Origin: Candidatus Brocadiaceae bacterium S225
GTDB taxonomy: Bacteria > Planctomycetota > Brocadiia > Brocadiales > Scalinduaceae
Reading direction: 5' to 3'
Assembly (NCBI GenBank): GCA_007859995.1
Contig: SMSL01000007.1
Span: 1 to 64,000, forward strand
Length of the DNA stretch: 64,000 nucleotides
The translations under genes and the position numbers were made by a program. Every line of letters begins with the position of its first letter. The first letter of the stretch is position 1. Below the pieces are notes generated by a model. The model saw only the letters and a list, made by a program, of their open reading frames with translations, searched no databases and was not told the DNA's origin. Of the stretch, positions 61,529 through 64,000 are shown in pieces.

Positions 61529-61814
61529 ACCGGTTAACAGGAATCATGGCCAGACCCTGAAAGCAGAAGATGCTATCTCATCTAATTTCCTTCTAAAGCT
61601 TTCCTTGTTTTACTTTGCGTATTTATGCGTAATGCTGCTTTGTTTACTTCACCTATACTTACTCTAAATATCTCTCCTATTGCTTTATTTTTTTAACCCG
61701 GTACGCTATTTTGGTTATCTAGTCCTTATACAAGAGTGGTTTTATAATCACTGATTTTCATTCAGATAATGCCTGTAAGGAGGAGCTTGTGACTATAGAG
61801 TGATATTGTTTTTG

Positions 61815-63125
61815 TCAGATGATATATTCCTTAAACATCATTGCAAAGCTCAAAAACGCAAAAAATCCTACTATATCAGTAATCGTTGTTAAGATAATAC
61901 TTGATGACTGAGCGGGATCTGCTCCAAGTTTTTTCATTATGATTGGAATTGCGGCTCCGGCAAAGCCTGCGACAATCAGATTTACTATCATCCCTAAACC
62001 AACTACTATTCCAAGAAACGGATTTGCCTGCCATAGCCAGGCAATCACGGCGGTTACCAGGCCAATAATAACACCATTAAGCGCGCCCAGACTAGCTTCT
62101 TTGATAAGCAAACTTTTAAATCTGCCCCTGGGAATCTCCCGCATTACTAATCCTCTCATAACAACAGCAAGGGTTTGTGCGCCCGCATTACCTCCCTGTC
62201 CGGCAACTACCGGCAAAAAAATTGCCAGCGCAGTTATCTGGTGAATGAGGTCTTCAAAGATGGCGATGACACCCGCAGCGGCAAATGCAGTTGCCAGGTT
62301 GATATGAAGCCATGGCAAACGTCTGCTGAGAGAAAACCATATAGACGAAAACGTGCGTTCCTCAGGCGCAACTCCAACCATCATTTGAATATCCTGGGCA
62401 ACATCTTCCTGGGCCTCCATGATCAGCTTTTCTGCCCGCACAATACCGAGAAGGCGGCCCTGGGAATCAACAACAGGCGCGGCGGAGTATTTGTGCACTT
62501 TTAAATCATTGGCAACATGCTCTCTATCGGAAAAGCTATCGATAGTATAAACCTCCTCTTTCATAATTGATCTCAGGGTAACTTCTCTTGATGCCGCAAT
62601 CAGGTCAAACATACGCAATACCCCGACCAACCGGTTGTCGCTATCTACTACATAGGCATAAGAGAATGACGTTCTCCTGCGAGCCATAGCCTTAATTTTA
62701 TTAGCAGCATCCTTTACCTTTAAATCTACATGGAATGCCAGATAATCCCTACTCATAATACGCCCGACACTGTCTTCCGGGAAGGTAAGCATTTCTCTGA
62801 TAAGTTTTTTTTTCTTTTGAGGAGTTTTCTCCAGCAAATCACTTCTCAGCTCCTCCGGCAAGCTCAGGATAATATCACTGATTTTTTCAGGGTCCAGATC
62901 ACCAATAATCTTTTCAAGAAATTCAGTCGGCAGTTGTATCAAAAGAGTTGCAACAAGATTTTGAGGCAGGACAGAGAGGACTTTTGCGGATAAAGCATGG
63001 GGAAGTATTTTCATTATATTCAATACTTCGGCTTCATCCAATCCCTCCATTATTCTGGCCAGTGTTTCATAATCATCCTCAACCATCTTTCTGACAACCG
63101 ATAATAATAACTCACGATCTGACAT
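61815..63125 (-). CDS. mgtE: magnesium transporter MgtE
   Basis: 436 residues. N-terminal superhelical domain (about 1-130, including LARIMEGLDEAEVLNIM), tandem CBS domains (about 135-250: VGRIMSRDYLAF, VYTIDSF), and five membrane helices (from about 270) with LPVVAGQGGNAGAQTLAVVMRG, the pore signature. Mg2+ bound to the N and CBS parts closes the channel. Normal length. The divergent gap to the left (61529-61814) shows nothing recognisable. Confidence 0.95.
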   Translation of the reverse strand: MSDRELLLSVVRKMVEDDYETLARIMEGLDEAEVLNIMKILPHALSAKVLSVLPQNLVATLLIQLPTEFLEKIIGDLDPEKISDIILSLPEELRSDLLEKTPQKKKKLIREMLTFPEDSVGRIMSRDYLAFHVDLKVKDAANKIKAMARRRTSFSYAYVVDSDNRLVGVLRMFDLIAASREVTLRSIMKEEVYTIDSFSDREHVANDLKVHKYSAAPVVDSQGRLLGIVRAEKLIMEAQEDVAQDIQMMVGVAPEERTFSSIWFSLSRRLPWLHINLATAFAAAGVIAIFEDLIHQITALAIFLPVVAGQGGNAGAQTLAVVMRGLVMREIPRGRFKSLLIKEASLGALNGVIIGLVTAVIAWLWQANPFLGIVVGLGMIVNLIVAGFAGAAIPIIMKKLGADPAQSSSIILTTITDIVGFFAFLSFAMMFKEYII

Positions 63126-63236
63126 TGACTATCCTTTCCATCTCCAGACAAAATGCTGCAAACAAGAAATAAACGTTAAAACACCTGTAATATCATAGTA
63201 TCTTTACCTTTAATCAATATGACTCTCACGCACTAT

Positions 63237-64000
63237 TCATTTATCACGGAATAGTTGATCTTCAGGTTCTTTTGCAGAGTTATCAGAACTTCTTACATGA
63301 ATATCACGTTGAGGGAACGCGATTTCGATACCCGCCTCTTTAAATCGACTGTGGATTGCGGTTTGGATTTCATGAATTGTTGCAAGACGTTTATCAAGGT
63401 TGGGCAGGTAGCAACGTAACGCCATGTGCAATGTACTATCATTAAATTTCTGAAACAATGCAAAAGGAGCAGGGTCTTTCATGACCTCAGGGTGTTCACT
63501 CGCAATCTGCAAAAGCAGTTCCCGCGCTCGCTCCACGTCAGAGCCATAGGCGATACCGACATCAACGGTGAATCTATTCGTGCTGTTAGAGAGAGTCCAG
63601 TTAAGAATACGCCCGGTAATGAACTCCTTATTCGGCACTACGAATTCCTGACGATCCCAGTTGGTGATAGTTGTAGCACGAATCTGGATTTTTGTGACAG
63701 TACCTGACACATCCGAGACGGTTACAATATCACCCACACGTATAGGGCGTTCTATAAACAGAACAATACCACACACAAAGTTTGCCACTATTTCCTGTAA
63801 ACCAAATCCGATACCGACACTGAGGGCCGCAAATAGCCAACCGAATTGAGACCAGTTTACTCCCAGAATTTTAGTAATCGTGATTAAGCCTATTGTGACG
63901 AGGATGTATTGGCTGATTGATGTAATAGCGTAGCGGCTTCCCGTCTGAATGGGCAGGTTCTGGAGAATTGCGATTTCGAGAACGCCAGGGAGGTTTTTCG
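63237..64000 (-). CDS. MscS-family mechanosensitive channel (N terminus beyond window)
   Basis: The open frame continues to the window edge. Visible are two membrane helices (AITSISQYILVTIGLITITKIL; FGWLFAALSVGIGFGLQEIVANFVCGIVLF), the pore-lining TM3 with Gly/Ala packing, then the MscS beta-domain (RPIRVGDIVTVSDVSGTVTKI, TTITNWDRQEFVVPNKEF) and the C-terminal alpha/beta domain. The upstream part (LPGVLEIAILQNLPIQTGSRYA) is typical of long MscK/KefA-type proteins. It opens under hypo-osmotic stress. Confidence 0.93.
   Translation of the reverse strand, partial: KNLPGVLEIAILQNLPIQTGSRYAITSISQYILVTIGLITITKILGVNWSQFGWLFAALSVGIGFGLQEIVANFVCGIVLFIERPIRVGDIVTVSDVSGTVTKIQIRATTITNWDRQEFVVPNKEFITGRILNWTLSNSTNRFTVDVGIAYGSDVERARELLLQIASEHPEVMKDPAPFALFQKFNDSTLHMALRCYLPNLDKRLATIHEIQTAIHSRFKEAGIEIAFPQRDIHVRSSDNSAKEPEDQLFRDK

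Overview
The window looks like chromosomal DNA of an AT-rich, Gram-negative, anaerobic bacterium, most plausibly a planctomycete of the anammox group (Brocadiales, Scalindua/Brocadia-like). This placement is inferred from gene content and style: lipid A synthesis (lpxB), many outer-membrane porins and lipoproteins, a heme-binding porin next to a cupredoxin, a hemerythrin protein, acetate kinase/phosphotransacetylase beside a PPi-PFK-like phosphofructokinase, and DUF1015. No rRNA or phylogenetic marker proves it. The genome looks loosely packed, with short operons, many TTG starts and many intergenic palindromic repeats.

1-13.0 kb, accessory and surface region. After the tail of an IS66-type transposase come an operon of a lipoprotein and an FMN-binding/ApbE fusion protein, a duplicated cassette (DUF2325 protein, small winged-helix protein, receiver-only response regulators, one truncated), a porin, a carboxypeptidase-regulatory-domain protein, a cupredoxin and a one-heme outer-membrane barrel. 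These units share a palindrome of the form TTGAGACT-n-AGTCTCAA (7-1-7 core, like Fur-family boxes). At three promoters it lies just downstream of a recognisable -35/-10. I read this as one regulon, probably metal- or redox-responsive. A candidate 100-nt sRNA with its own promoter and terminator lies antisense to the leader of the heme-porin operon.

13.2-20.6 kb: Ca2+/cation antiporter, lpxB, a ParA-type ATPase with an unfamiliar helical partner, several unknown small proteins and NAD(P)HX dehydratase. 20.7-25.9 kb: a more AT-rich patch with a DUF433/DUF5615 toxin-antitoxin pair, a C-terminal scrap of a DUF2130 gene, DUF4007, an HNH nuclease and a GHKL ATPase. It resembles a partly decayed defence island.

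26.1-46.5 kb, housekeeping: larB, tsaD, ctpA, tRNA-Phe, ribF, a PpiD/SurA-like chaperone, topA, an HtrA protease, a thymidylate kinase, a hemerythrin operon, thiL-tsaE-mutL, rpsU, a radical SAM protein, tRNA-Gly, a LysM/degenerate-M23 lipoprotein, a HIT protein and a HELMH protein. tsaE has no ATG/GTG/TTG start in a usable position and probably starts at ATT.

46.6-64 kb: a large porin, about 1 kb of nearly empty DNA, a Cys-rich protein, a MITE-like element, nnrE, then a SAM-I riboswitch controlling a threonine-synthase-like gene followed by a ThiS/MoaD-like sulfur carrier. This set suggests thiocarboxylate-dependent methionine synthesis. The acetate/glycolysis genes pta, ackA and pfk, a small GGQ release-factor-like protein, a GNA1162-like lipoprotein, mgtE and an MscS-family channel cut by the window edge complete the window.
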